DNA of 64,000 nt from Isoetes taiwanensis. Its lineage: Eukaryota > Streptophyta > Lycopodiopsida > Isoetales > Isoetaceae. Every line of letters starts with the position of its first letter. The first letter of the stretch is position 1. Of the stretch, positions 19,771-31,599 are shown piece by piece. The translations under genes and the position numbers were made by a program. The stretch is from NCBI GenBank assembly GCA_021234155.1, contig JAJEKV010000030.1, forward strand, positions 15,242,003-15,306,002. The letters run 5' to 3'. Below the pieces are notes generated by a model. That model was not told the origin of the DNA. It searched no databases and saw only the letters and a list, made by a program, of their open reading frames with translations.

Positions 19771-22150
19771 CAAATGGAATTCTCAAAACCATTTGCCGGA
19801 ACAAATGGAATTCTCAAAATTTTTGCCCATGCGGTTAGAGTTAACTTAGTCGGATTTGGATTTTGATCTTCTCTTCCTTTTGGCAAATCTTCCTTTTGTC
19901 TTGCCGGATAGGTACAGTTTTGGCCCATGTTCACCAAGCGCCATTTGTTGGATCTTTTCCTTGGGCTCAAAAGTTATGTTACATGAAAAATTGATCTGTT
20001 CCTTCATCTCCGAATGGAAGAATTTGTTGGATTTGCTGGCGCCATTATGCTCAGAGATTGTTTTCTAAGATACGGCTGCATAACTTATTGCTTCTGGACT
20101 GGAGGAAGCATCATATTATTATTGTTGCTTATTTCTCTTCAGGTTAGCAGGACCCATTTTGTTTTATTGATATAGACCCACTGTTGGGCTTCATTTTTCT
20201 TCGTGCTTTCTAAACACGGTTTTAGTTCAGGAATATATGGCATCATATATACTGGATCGGGCACCTCCAAGCTTCACGTCGCATTCAATTCTCTTTTCTC
20301 AAATGGTACTGTACCACCAGCATTTTATCCCTTCGATCTAACAGCAGAGAAGATCATGTTAGATGACCATTTCAGTGTCAAATGAGGTCTAGGCCATTCT
20401 AGATTACAGATAAGCACTCTTCTTGCCCTCTTTGTCATTATAATAACAATGTTTACATATCTTTGCCATTATAGCATCATGTGTCGGACTGGATAACTTC
20501 TGTATATTCAGGAGTGTTTGTAGAACATTTGTCTGTCTTCACTTCAGCCAATGTCAAGGCTTGAATGTCTTCACTTCAGTCAATGTCAAGCTTTGAACTT
20601 GAGTTTACTTTATAATACAAGTGTCCTTCTGAATCAGATTGATAGTTGCTACTCAGACTTAGTCTCTGGGTCACAAGTCACTGCACTCTGAGGAAACTTT
20701 GTTGGAACCTGAGAAATAGTAGCAGTGCAGTGCAATATCGAGATTAGAGAATCTATCATTGTTTACAAAGTCCTCATGATGGATGACAATTGTAATCTAC
20801 ATTTTTAGTAAATTTGCTACTAGTTTAAACATTTGGTGATGTGGATATGAACTTTCTGATGTTGATTGATGTGGATGTGTAGCACCAGCTATTCATCCAA
20901 ATTCAAATTACTTATTCTGTTTGAGCATTTCTCATTTGGATTACACTTATAATGATTGGAGGTCTTGCTTTATTAATGACATACATGCTTGCTGCACATT
21001 GCATGGCTAATACCCTTACCGTACTGCTGCTGCTTAGAACTGAGCTTTGCCCTTTCAAGGCATGCTTTGTTTTTATTTGATGCACAAGTTTGTTTTCAAG
21101 AATTTCATGTTGTTGCAATCTCGGATCAATGTTTCCCTGGAGCTAGAAATTATCAGCAAGCATCCTTCTAAAATAGTCCTTTTGGAAATAAGAACAGAAG
21201 ATGAACTAACCTATGAAAGTCCTCTGCATCGATGAACTTCAGTGCTAACTGTTACTTCACCAAATGAAACCCGGATATTATCAGATAAGTTAGCATAATA
21301 TATCTCTAACAATAGAACTCGAAGTGATTTCTGTTTTGAGCTTTATGCTTCCTCGTATTACAATAAATTAATACAATTTAAAACTTGCACATGGCGACCT
21401 CCGATCTTCTACATTACTTTTAATTTCAGTTCCGCAACATAGAACTTACTGGATCCACGAGAATAAGTTACTAACATGAATATTGTCATGGAACTCCTTC
21501 GTGTCTTCCCATCTTATGGAACCCATCTCTCTGCAGCCGTTAGTAAATCCTTACTAGCATCTTTCCACATGCGTCCAAAAGAGACATTTAAACAAAGCTA
21601 ACCTTTGATTACCAAATGAATTTGATGGAACAGGTTAGAAAAAGTAAAATTGAACCAAAGTTTCAGAGGAAAAGGCAGGAATTGGTGAAGAACCTGAACA
21701 CGAAAAGATGAGAAAGCAGAATAGGCTGTATTTACGCTACTAGTAGTAAAATTATTCATGAAGCTATTTTTTTTTTATGTATTTGTGGCCATCCTTTTGT
21801 TTTCCTTTGGGTGCTGCTTTGGCAACCACGTGGCATATAATAATCCCTAAGAGTCTAACTTATATTAAGGCCAAGAAAACACCACCGGATGACGGAGAAA
21901 AATTAAACAAGGTGCTGTGCACAGAGCTCCAGTTTCTTGAGGATGAAGTGGCCTAAAGTGGCCTAAATATAAGCGTGAAGTCATGTTTTTACAATCTAAA
22001 TTTAAACTAAAGTAGGCCCCTACCATGTCCTTACAATCAGTTTGTAGTTCCGCTACATTCATGTGCAAGCCCATCCACAAGTACCCGTCGATTAAATTGT
22101 GTATGTAACTGAGTAGTTTAGTGTTCTCGTGAATAGAATCTTGAATTTAT
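19771..22150. other. Intergenic sequence without a supported gene
   Basis: Two copies of CCGGAACAAATGGAATTCTC lie at about 19766 and 19795. A 60-codon frame at 20203-20385 (ending LTAEKIMLDDHFSVK) has no recognisable domain. A TCTTCACTTCAG-CAATGTCAAG duplication lies near 20536-20590. No RNA gene or element ends seen. Confidence 0.35.
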
Positions 22151-22151
22151 G

Positions 22152-22262
22152 TCTCCGTGGCCTCGCATCCCCGTTCTTGATCAGCAATTGGATTGACCAT
22201 CTCAGACAAATAAATTGTGCTCTCATCCTCGTAAGACAGCTCTGCAGGAAAGAAGAAACAAC
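22152..22262 (-). other. Possible terminal exon of an unknown gene
   Basis: After a TTTCCTGCAG acceptor on the minus strand, the frame reads ELSYEDESTIYLSEMVNPIA and closes at a TAA after EATET. It looks exon-like in composition but I cannot name it, and no donor exon is secure. It lies 220 bp downstream, in the same strand sense, of the kinase relic at 22480-22770. Confidence 0.2.
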
Positions 22263-22479
22263 TCGCCATAACCCATTTTTTAGCCACAACTTTATCTTTT
22301 TATGGCATCCTGCATCAATTCTCTGCAAACAAGACTGTTTGTTACAGCTATCCTCAAACTTATGAGGCCTTTTCATTCCTTTTATCCTTATTTTGAGCTT
22401 TATGTGCTTCCGCTCGCCATCAATGTTCTCTGCATTTTCTTACACTATTCTCATAATATTGACAATCATAACCAGTATG

Positions 22480-22770
22480 TTCCAAGACCCAAGGATGACA
22501 GAGAATCTACTATTGTCAATCTTCTTTAAAGATCTGGACACATCATTCCAAGAATAAGATCTTTGGCCTCCTCTGACATTGCTAAAGAATTCCATTTCAA
22601 ACATGTAGAGACAATATCTTCTCCCAACTCAAGCTTCCGAAGAATTTCCTTCATATGCAGTTGCGCTGACAAGGACATTTCGGGACTTGAGATCCCTATT
22701 AACCACGCCCATGTCGTGCAAATCCTGCACAGTTCTGGCCAAAGAATAGATAAGCAAGGCTACTTATCTA
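22480..22770 (-). pseudogene. Serine/threonine protein kinase relic
   Basis: From about 22764 the minus strand reads YSLARTVQDLHDMGVVNRDL then KSRNVLVS, the catalytic loop with HRD changed to NRD. A frame change follows, then LRKLELGEDIVSTCLKWNSL, SEEAKDLILGMMCPDL, a TAA at 22526-22528 and RRLTIVDSL, the usual end of kinase domains (W-x-x-S-EEAKDLI...D-P-x-x-RLT). The whole activation segment between the catalytic loop and helix G is missing. The SEEAKDLI ending suggests a CDPK/SnRK-like relative more than the MAPKKK relic at 11.5 kb. Dead: no catalytic His, no DFG, frame breaks. Confidence 0.6.
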
Positions 22771-22917
22771 TGTGAAAATGGAAAAGCCGCCGACGAAGCA
22801 GAGTCTGATTTTGTTGATGTTGGAAAGGATGTAGATTCTCAGGTTGCAAGTCTAGAGAGCATCCTGTCAGTTAAATTGGATGCAGGAGAGAAGATGAATA
22901 AAGCACATGCCAACGGT
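22771..22917 (+). other. Acidic exon-like open stretch, unrecognised
   Basis: A plus-strand frame reads CENGKAADEAESDFVDVGKD then SQVASLESILSVKLDAG. Its acidic, helix-prone composition resembles coding sequence. No domain recognised. The frame continues without a clear donor to a stop near 23020. Confidence 0.2.
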
Positions 22918-24904
22918 CTGTACCTTTTGTTACTCCATCATCTGAATTTCTCTTCTCTGTTGCATCACCATCTGTACCCTTCAAATAATGCAGCCTTTGG
23001 GAACGTCCATTATACAGGGTGAAGCATTCTAGTACCAATTTGGTGGGGTTCAAATCCCCATGCTTCCTTTCTTTTACATGCTTTCTAGTCAATGTGCGAG
23101 GTGTTTGATTTTGTACTGCCTACTGTCATAGGCAGCCAAGGCACTGAATTCTGCACTATAGTTCAATAATCATAGTGTGATTTGGAAATTGGAGAGGCCA
23201 ATCTTGATTTCCAAGTGACGGGGGTACTTTTTATTTTGCAAGCTATGGGAAAAATACTTTAGCATCATGCTCCATTGATTTGCATCATCGATGCACAATA
23301 TATGCAGTAATACATTGTTGCCCTATGAGCATCTACTATCCATTTGTTCATGTTCTCAGCATCTATGACCTATGTAATCCACCTAACACATGTCCTTTTG
23401 GTAGGTTTAGAGATATTGATGAACAACCACCCTGCTTTGCCCACTTTTAATATGACGGCCAATCTTTCAAGTCCTGCTACTTACATTTAGCTATTGACTT
23501 ACAGTTAGCAGATGAAATGCTAGTTTTTAATGTTGACTTTTCGACCAACACATTATAAAACTTTAGTCATTGATTTCTAGTCATTGGTTTTAACTGGTAC
23601 ATGACTGCTTTCATCAAGGATGATTGGGGCGAGGAAGTAAGAGAATTGTACATCTCAATCATAAATAAAAAAATTGTACAATATCAATTATAGTGTAGCA
23701 TTCAATTCTTTTATTTCTTTGTCTATGAGGGGCCAAAAAAGAAGTAAAAGTATAATTAAAATAAGAAAAAAGTATCGTTGCAATCCCACTGGGGTTATCT
23801 GACATTACCTTCATATTTCATACTTATAGAACTTCTCTATGGACCTTCATGCACCTAATTCTAAAAACATCTAAAATTTGCATATTTTTTCTACTACATC
23901 TCATTTTTTCGATAACCAAAACCACCTCAAAAGTTGACTTTTATTCGAACCCATAAAATTTGTTAGATGTGCTAAAAAATATTAAGCACTTTTTGGTATA
24001 TTTTAACATATAAGTAAATGGATTAATTTTTTCCTTCAGCTAATTCAACATATATTAAAAGATTTAGTACATGTACAAATCAATCGATTGGAAGATAAAG
24101 GGACCTTAGTGAAGTCGTCTAGTTTAAAAGAAACCAATGCATTTTGAACACAATTAGATGAAATAATTTTCAAGGTTTCAACGTGCCATATATGGATCTA
24201 CTGTGTTTTTAATGAGAAATTACATCCCTTGAGACTTTGATGAGACAAAATCATACAAATGTGGCAACATGCTCAAGCGATGTAGATTTCTAACTTCACT
24301 TGCATGGAAAAGGCGGATTGTATAAATTTATACCGCTAAGGACCTCAGAAATGCACTAGATTGGTGGATACATTTATGTCGCTAGTGATCTAAGAGATGC
24401 ATTAGATTGGTATAAATTTATAACGATAGGCCAGTCAAGCCGCATACAGATGCATCAACTCAGTGTAAATTATATGGAGTTTTAAAACTATAGCAAATTA
24501 GCTTGGTTATCTAGATTTGATGATGTGATTAGTTCGAAATTATTGATGATGCACCATGTTATAAATTTTCTTTGTCCTATGAGTCTTAAATGAGACTATT
24601 ATGAGTCAAAAAAGCATGCAAACTCAATCATGCAGATCAGGTTCGACAGCTACAATGCCTCGTTATAATTGTGATGATTAGATGATTCCTAGTAACCTCA
24701 ATCAATCCTGCTATGTTCTGTATCAGAAGAAACTTCGGCAAATTTTGGGGCTGTGAAGAAATTACCTAAGTTTTCGAGTCAAGTTTCTATATTCTCAATG
24801 GTTCTTTAGCATAAGATCATTAAATATTTTTCTAAATGGCTCTTATGATATTAAACTACTCTATTGTTGTTTTCATATTATCTATAGAATTCTTCCTTAG
24901 TCTA
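22918..24904. other. AT-rich intergenic sequence
   Basis: No gene, element end or RNA recognised. A local near-duplication lies around 24310-24440 (TATAAATTTATACCGCTA and ATACATTTATGTCGCTAG, each followed by a GCACTAGATTGG-like word). Confidence 0.4.
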
Positions 24905-25770
24905 CATACTTCTAGGTTTTGGAACGCCATATCGTTTACTTCCAGAAGGTGGTCGCTATGGCTGATACACGCTTGCCCAACCTTGCTTTGGCCACGACGA
25001 TGGGTCCTCAACGCCTGAAATCCTACTGGAAAGACAAGCAAGCTCAGTGGTTCTCACGCTGGGGTGTGCAGGCAAACAAATCCGTCCAGGTCAGGACAAA
25101 GAAAGATCGCAAGGCACTTAAGCTGTACCTAGATGCTACTTTCCTTCGCAAGCTCTGGGATGCAGATGCTCTGACGCATGTTAAGCTGGCACACTATCAG
25201 CAGCAAGTCAATCCTAGGCTCACGAGAGGCCCACACCAGTACTTGTACACCCAGCTGCCATGAAGAAGCGCAAACTTATAGCTTCCATTCGCACGGGTGC
25301 ACATCGCCTCCGCATTGAAACAGGATGTTGGGCTCGGGAAGCACGGGAGCAAAGGGTTTGCCGGTGTTGCCACCGGGGGTGCTATTGAGGATGAATGTCA
25401 TGTCCTCCGGATCTGCCCGGCATTTGCTCATATCAGGAAGCGATATGCTTTCGATTACTAGTGCCCGGCGGGCCCGTTGCATCCGTTTTTGACTCACGGC
25501 GTCGGTGGGTTTGTTGGGATCATACCTCGAGGAGGTTATGGATGCACGCAGGCTCGATTGTGTCCCACGGGGCGGCATTGAAACTGTCCTATACAAGCAT
25601 GCAATGATGCGGCATACTTATTCTTGCTAAGGTTTTCCCTCGAAAACCCCCCGGGGTTTTTAATCTGTCGATAATAGGCTTGCTGCTCTCTTTTTGGTTT
25701 GGGTCCCATAGGCCAATTGGTCTCCGTGGACGCTAAAAATCTATTCTTATTCTTATTCTTATCATGCACT
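24905..25770 (+). mobile_element. 5'-truncated LINE, C-terminal region and 3' tail
   Basis: The frame at about 24919-25260 reads ERHIVYFQKVVAMADTRL then LKSYWKDKQAQWFSRW, which aligns with the region after the RT in the LINE at 45.0-46.7 kb (RHIVYFRKVVTMGDARL). Further on, CRCCHRG and, after one frame change, GAIEDECHVLRICPAF form the C-terminal zinc-finger-like domain typical of plant LINE polyproteins. The 3' tail (25625-25735) has the G-rich block before GGGTCCCATAGGCCAATT and CTCCGTGGACG, then a TATTCT/TTATTCT repeat to about 25765. The RT itself is absent. Confidence 0.85.
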
Positions 25771-27499
25771 TTACCTTTTTTGTACTTAATTTCCATAATT
25801 AATGATTAAAAAGCTTCATACCCTCAAAAAAAAAAAAAAATCCGGTTTGAACTAGCATACGCTAGACCAACATCTACCTCGGTCAATCCCTTGGCAGTAT
25901 GATCACCCTACTATCTAGACCGAGCAAGCCTAGACTAGTACCTCTTTTCCCAAAGCCTAAGTAATTTAATCTGAAGATCATTATTTACTCACCAAAGTCT
26001 TAAGAAATAAATCGTCTACTATAGCATCAACTTGAATTCTGTGACTATGAACTATATGTCATAAAGCTTACAAATAGTGCCCAAAACTTGGCAATTGTTA
26101 AGCCATTCAAATATAGATACAACTGCAAAGATGTACATGAAAGCAACCCTTATACTTATCCATGTAAAGGCATAGTAGCATCCAGTGCGACTGAAAACTC
26201 CATGGTCCATGACAATAAAATTCCAGAAATGTTATCATTTATCGCTCCAAGTCTCCTTTAGCCAGCATTTTCATTTCCATAATCCATTCTCTTTCAAGCT
26301 AAAGCAAACCCTGAAAAGCAAAAAAGAGACAATAGGAGGAGAGAACCCGTACCTGCAGCCAATCATGCAAACGTTAGCAGTAATCCCAGTAACGATGCAA
26401 GGGCCAAAAGGTACATTGGGTCTCTCAGTTTATCACTGATCACCAATTGTATCCTTTTGCCCTGAGTTAGCTTTAACAAGAAAAAGAGATGTAATTATAT
26501 CTTAAGGTCTTTCTCAAATCTAAAAGTTGCAGTAAGAGATACAACACACTTGTCAAACCTTTATATTTATGCACTTTTATGTGCAAACAAGGTGCAACAA
26601 CTCCCTATTGTAATCAGATTCATAGCAAAACATGCACAATATAATTTCAAAAGATTGTTTCAGCATTTTAGTCCAGTTATAGGGAAATGCCCTTGACAAA
26701 CTCCAAAATATGATCACCTCAAGGCAATATTTCAAATATACATACTCATGCATGGGCTCGCAAGCATTTATCTATAATTTCCTTCTACGATCATGCTAGG
26801 CAGCATTACATCTTAGCACATATCAATATTTAAAAGCATAGTAATGCCTTAAATTAATCATTGTATCACCTGAATAGGCTCGTATGATAACTAAGCATGT
26901 AGCACCAGCCATCATACTAGCCCAGCTAGTTCAAGATTAATCATTTTATTTAGACTTATATTAGCCATGCCATTGTATTTTAATAAACTAAGGCAACATA
27001 AAGAATCTTATATGTAAAGAAACAAACATAGTTAATGCATTCAAGCACTAACCTGATTAAGCATTTTTTTCCATGTTTCAGTCCAAAATTCTTCCTTTCG
27101 AACTCCTTGTGCTCGAAAGTTTTCATCCATAAGGTTCTCGTTTGCTTCCAAGCATCAAGCTTGCTATAAACAGTTAAAGATCAGTGCTTGTATCATGGCA
27201 GATGCGTCATCCTGGCAGATGCGTCATCCTGTTGTGTTAATCACCCACAATCCCTATTGCAAGCAACAACCTTGAATGCATTACGAGGCTAAAAAACTTA
27301 TAACCCTATTTTCTGGCTATGGCATAGAATACTGAACCTAGAACATAAATCCAACCTGCTTGAATCCGGATTAGGGATCTTGCCGAGTTGGCTTGGATCT
27401 TGCCATATTGCCTATTTGGCAAATCATATATATGCCAACATAAAGCTCTGCGATCCTTTAGCGAGCTGAAGAAGTCGGATCAGGGTTTCGTTGGCCTGA
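25771..27499. other. Intergenic sequence without a supported gene
   Basis: A 14-15 bp A run lies at about 25827. GCAGATGCGTCATCCTG is duplicated in tandem at about 27200. No domain recognised in the short frames. Confidence 0.4.
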
Positions 27500-27585
27500 T
27501 TGTACTAGCCCATTGTATGGGTCCCATGATCTATTGGTCTCCGTGGACGTTAAAAAATCTATTCTATTCTATTCTTAAAAAACCT
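27500..27585 (+). mobile_element. LINE 3' tail, severely truncated copy
   Basis: Only the last ~80 bp of the LINE family: GGGTCCCATGATCTATTGGT, CTCCGTGGACGTTAAAAA, then TCTATTCTATTCTATTCTT. Left boundary uncertain. Confidence 0.8.
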
Positions 27586-28183
27586 TTCAGAAACAGTCTA
27601 GTATGCCATTTTTTTTGCAGAAGGCCATGCTGGCGACAAGGTCTACTATAAATCAATAGGCATTTTGGATCCTCATAGTAAATCGACCATTTGCATCCAA
27701 TTTCTGGTATGATTTTGACCAATCCGGCCCGTGCCCTTTTTTTCTTTTTTTCTTCAAGATGTAAGCGAATGCAGCTACAACCATGAAATCGGTTTGAGTG
27801 CCAATAAATCGGCATGCGTGCCAACAAATCATGTAGGCCGCCATATTGGCGCTAGAAAAAAACTCACGGGCAAAGCCCTAAAATACAGTCTAAATTTTTT
27901 TCTTGTATTTTGTCAAGAAAAACCCAACCTTTGCCAAAACTTGGCTTTCTGAAAATTATACAGAAGCCAAAACTGGATCATTATTGTCTGTTCAAGCAAA
28001 ATTGCCTAGTTGAAGCGAAATAGCTTAGTTAAAAAAAAAAAAAAAAAAAAAAGCTCCCTCTGTCTTTAGTATTGTAGCCAAGTGTTTGGTCCATGTGGTG
28101 TGTTCAATATTGTCTCAATATATCCTAATAAGAGTATAAAGGTTGTAGCTCATATTTCCATCTGCCAACAATTGATCCAATTC
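27586..28183. other. Intergenic sequence with a 22-bp A run
   Basis: An A run of about 22 bases at 28031-28052 could be a retroposon tail, but I see no body for it. Nothing else supported. Confidence 0.4.
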
Positions 28184-28255
28184 AATGGAAGGAAGGAAGG
28201 AAGGAAGGTATTTTTATCGTCCACGGAGTCCAATCGGTCTATGGGACCCAAAGGT
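28184..28255 (-). mobile_element. LINE 3' tail with TTCC-repeat end (minus strand)
   Basis: On the minus strand: GGGTCCCATAGACCGATTGG, CTCCGTGGACGATAAAAA, then TACCTTCC repeats. Apart from two bases it equals the tail at 46630-46680, which also ends in TTCC repeats. Confidence 0.85.
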
Positions 28256-29141
28256 ATGCCAAAGAAATTGAATATTTATTTTCTAAACTCTGCGTGGCAG
28301 ACCGCTAAATTCTTTTTGGAAGGCTATTTCCATCAATTATAACTCTATCATGAATCTGGAGAAGGAAAAGATCAAATCAAATGGTCAAGAAGATCTGCCT
28401 TGTTTGTCTGTTTTTTGGTCCAACATCCGTCATTTTCTCTCTTTTTGTTCCTTGTAATTTTGCCCAAAATCCTCTCAAAGGTCATCAAATACCTAGAACT
28501 CCACTATCTAGAACTGTCTACGCTGACCAACAAAGCTGTTGCACCCGCCAAAGTTGTTCAGATCACTAAGCCTTGCATCAAAGGTCAAATTAGGGCCATC
28601 CGGTCTGTAGCATTAGTCTATAACTCACATGCACCGGAAAGGATAAATGGAAATAAAGCATGAGAAATTTTAATCTTCAAAAAGCTAGACCTACCTTAGC
28701 CGTTGTAGTAAATCAAAGTTTGAGCTTGCCTGTAGAAATGCTAATTTAGCCTCTGCCAAAGGCATCAGATAGTTGGCCAACAAGTACCCAATCATGTGCA
28801 AAATTGGTCTGTGCGGAAGGGAAGAGGTATAAATTCATACATTCCCATTGTATGAATTCATACAAGTAGATAAATTTATCCGCTTGTGATTAAGTTCATC
28901 CAGCGCTAGTTATGTTTAACTAGCCTAGTTAAATAATACATATACATTCTACATAGTTGTATGTCTAGATGTGCATTCTTTTTGAAGTTCTTTATAATAA
29001 TATCCATTACTAATGTGTATAAATTTAAAACTGACAATGGCTTTTGATCTTTGAATGCAAAACCAATTTTGGCTTTTGAATCTGAAGTTGTTTTGAATCT
29101 TAACATATATTGAACGAAAAGAAGGTGCTGCGCACAGAGGG
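28256..29141. other. Intergenic sequence without a supported gene
   Basis: An 87-codon frame at 28400-28663 has a hydrophobic start but no recognisable domain. Nothing else seen. Confidence 0.35.
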
Positions 29142-29483
29142 TTGCCCTCCATGGCGGGAGTTAAATCATACTTCAAAGTCTTTACAATGGCAATTACAAT
29201 AGGAAGCGCAATCTATCTCTCTCATTTGTCTCAGGCTCTCTTGAACATGCCAATGTTGAGCAATAGATGTCTTGTGATAAAAATATTTTGTCACGCCAGA
29301 GCTCATGGTGAATCTGATAGCAACTCTGACCTTAGGGTGCATGTTGCTAATGTGTCATCAACAATGGTAAATAATAACGATGTTGTTATTGATATAAGGC
29401 ATATGGAAAGAACTATTAACAAATCTCAAGATAATGTACTAAAGAATGTTCATGAAGATGATGATGTTGCAGCACCTGAGTGA
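29142..29483 (+). CDS. Unrecognised 113-codon ORF with N-terminal hydrophobic segment
   Basis: Two possible starts, at 29142 and at 29151 (MAGVKSYFKVFTMAITIGSA). A hydrophobic stretch covers about residues 14-30 and an acidic tail ends NVHEDDDVAAPE. I recognise no family. There are no splice signals or neighbours that support it. It might be a small single-pass membrane protein or a chance frame. Confidence 0.2.
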   Translation: MPSMAGVKSYFKVFTMAITIGSAIYLSHLSQALLNMPMLSNRCLVIKIFCHARAHGESDSNSDLRVHVANVSSTMVNNNDVVIDIRHMERTINKSQDNVLKNVHEDDDVAAPE

Positions 29484-31160
29484 TAAATTTATACAACAAG
29501 AAAGTGACTAGGCACCTATTCCATACACACAAGGATGTCAGGAAGTAGCATGTAATTATATGATTTAGAACCTCTTAAAGTTCCTCACAGGAATATGGAC
29601 TGTGCGCAGAAAGTTGTTGAGATTGTTCTATTTTTCCATTGTGTTCATCGGAGGACAATAAATATGTGTGAACCCAAATTGGCTAATTTAATCCATTTTT
29701 GTATGGTCCACAACTAAAGCATACCACTATACGTGTCATCCTCTCCAAAACATTCCTATGGTAAATGGAAATTACAGGCATACATGCGGATTGAGTACGT
29801 ATACAAAAATAAATTTCTTTAGCAGGGTTGCCTAGGGGAGGGTGTCCATCGGCTGCGCACTTTAGCGCAAAATCATGACAGCAGTCACGTAGAAGCTAAA
29901 AAAAAAATTTGCATGCTCAGGCCATAGGCCCAACGAGATGGCCTACGCAGCAAACCCTGCCACATTTCAACTTGACAACACCACCTCAACTTATGAGGTA
30001 CCAAAGTGGTAGGGGTATTGGTACCACCAAGGCTGAGATGGCAGCCCCATAGGCTACTAGGGTGCCCACTGAAGGCTGGATATGCAAATACTTGAAGAAC
30101 AAATATATTTTATTGGGAACAGACTTCAGATTTATGTCAAAATACAATCAATTTTAACAAGAACAGTCTTAAAACTTAAAGAGCAACCTTTGAAAGCCAT
30201 GAATATGCTTGACTTTATCTGAATTGCTCTGAACTTAAATAGCAAACCTTAGAGTTTATAAACTCTCAAAAATGAAGATTACAATTTCCATTGGATATAG
30301 ACAAATTTCGAGGATAACTGCAGGTTAGAAAATAAATTCAAAGTGAAGCACACTTAGAAGGCATATCTTTCTTTGCAATCGGCTAAGATCGACTTGACTT
30401 CTAGCTAAATCTCCTTTCCTTCTAGAAACAATCTGAATAACCTTTGCCTTGTGCTCTTTGCGCTTTGTAATCTATGGTGATCTTGTATTTGGATAATCTA
30501 TGGTGCTCCTTTGCTCTGTAATATCGAAGAAAAAATACTCCCGGCTCCTTGTATGGTATCTAGTATGTTAACATCGGAAGGTAAATCCCACGTTCCTAGT
30601 CTTGAAGGGTCACCTACAAAAGAATCAATAGCTTTTCATTACACAAATTTGAGACAAAACCGATTCTTATATGATCATATTCAACACATACCCACACCAA
30701 TTTCTTCTTCGATACATTTTTACCCAGATTATAATCATACTTTGTATTATTACAAAAGCAGATTTAATTCAAGGTAAAAATATTCAGATATATCCACCCT
30801 GGTTTTTATCCCAGGCCATATCCATCAACATTATTTATATCCAATAGCTAATTAATGAAGCTTAAGTTAAGACCAAATGCCAATAAAAAATATTTCCTTT
30901 GTTTTCAAAAATTTAATAGTCAGCACAATATGATCAAAAGGTATTCCAATTAACATTTCCGGAAATCATTTCCTTTATACAATTATAACAGATTTAGAAC
31001 TGAAAGTAAACCATCACACAACTATTTGCCTCATACAAAATCCTTGTTTATGGTCATACACCACTAGTACGATCTCACCATATCCATGAGAGCACATCAC
31101 CGTTGGTTTTCAAGAACTTCATGTTCTCCACAGAATGAAAAACATTAAGGAGAAGAAGTT
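29484..31160. other. AT-rich intergenic sequence
   Basis: No supported gene. An 88-codon frame at 30511-30777 has no domain and ordinary AT-rich composition. Confidence 0.4.
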
Positions 31161-31164
31161 TCGG

Positions 31165-31430
31165 TTACCTGATTTTTGTCTTGCTGTTTAGCTCCATTTT
31201 GCCTTCCGAAATTATTCCTTGGCAGATTCCCTGCCAATTTCTTAAACTAAAAGCGGCTTATAAGTTGTGGCAAAACCGACGATCAAAAACAAACTAAGAA
31301 GCGACCACCCACCGCCCATGGTTGCTAAGACGAAAGCAGATGTGAGTATGGCATCATAAGCCCCTCGGCTATGGCACAAGCTATGAAAGCCGGACCCCCT
31401 CTCCGGGTCGCCCACGGGGAGCCGCATCGG
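31165..31430 (-). CDS. Possible 5' end of an unidentified gene
   Basis: A GC-rich island with an ATG at 31427 (minus strand) opens MRLPVGDPERGSGFHSLCHS. A second exon-like block at about 31250-31167 follows a CTTTTAG acceptor and reads FKKLAGNLPRNNFGRQNGAK up to a CAG/GTAACC donor. The upstream side carries AAACCCTAA and AAACCCTTA motifs (31452-31470), common in plant 5' leaders. I cannot name the product or follow it beyond the second block. The GC jump relative to its surroundings is the main reason to suspect a gene start. Confidence 0.25.
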
Positions 31431-31451
31431 TCTTCACCAAAATCGTAATAG

Positions 31452-31470
31452 AAACCCTAAGAAACCCTTA
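31452..31470 (-). promoter_or_regulatory. Telo-box-like pair
   Basis: AAACCCTAA followed by AAACCCTTA on the plus strand (TTAGGGTTT read on the minus strand), just upstream of the minus-strand ATG at 31427. A CACGTG G-box core lies further out at 31586-31591. Confidence 0.3.
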
Positions 31471-31599
31471 GCGACCAATCGCGGCGCCGACTTAATCAAA
31501 AATCATGGCCGCCAATGGGCAGGCGCCGCGAATGGCGACCCTCCCCTAACCCCCCCTGCCCGATTTCCTGCATTCCTAACTATGCCACGTGTCGTGCCA

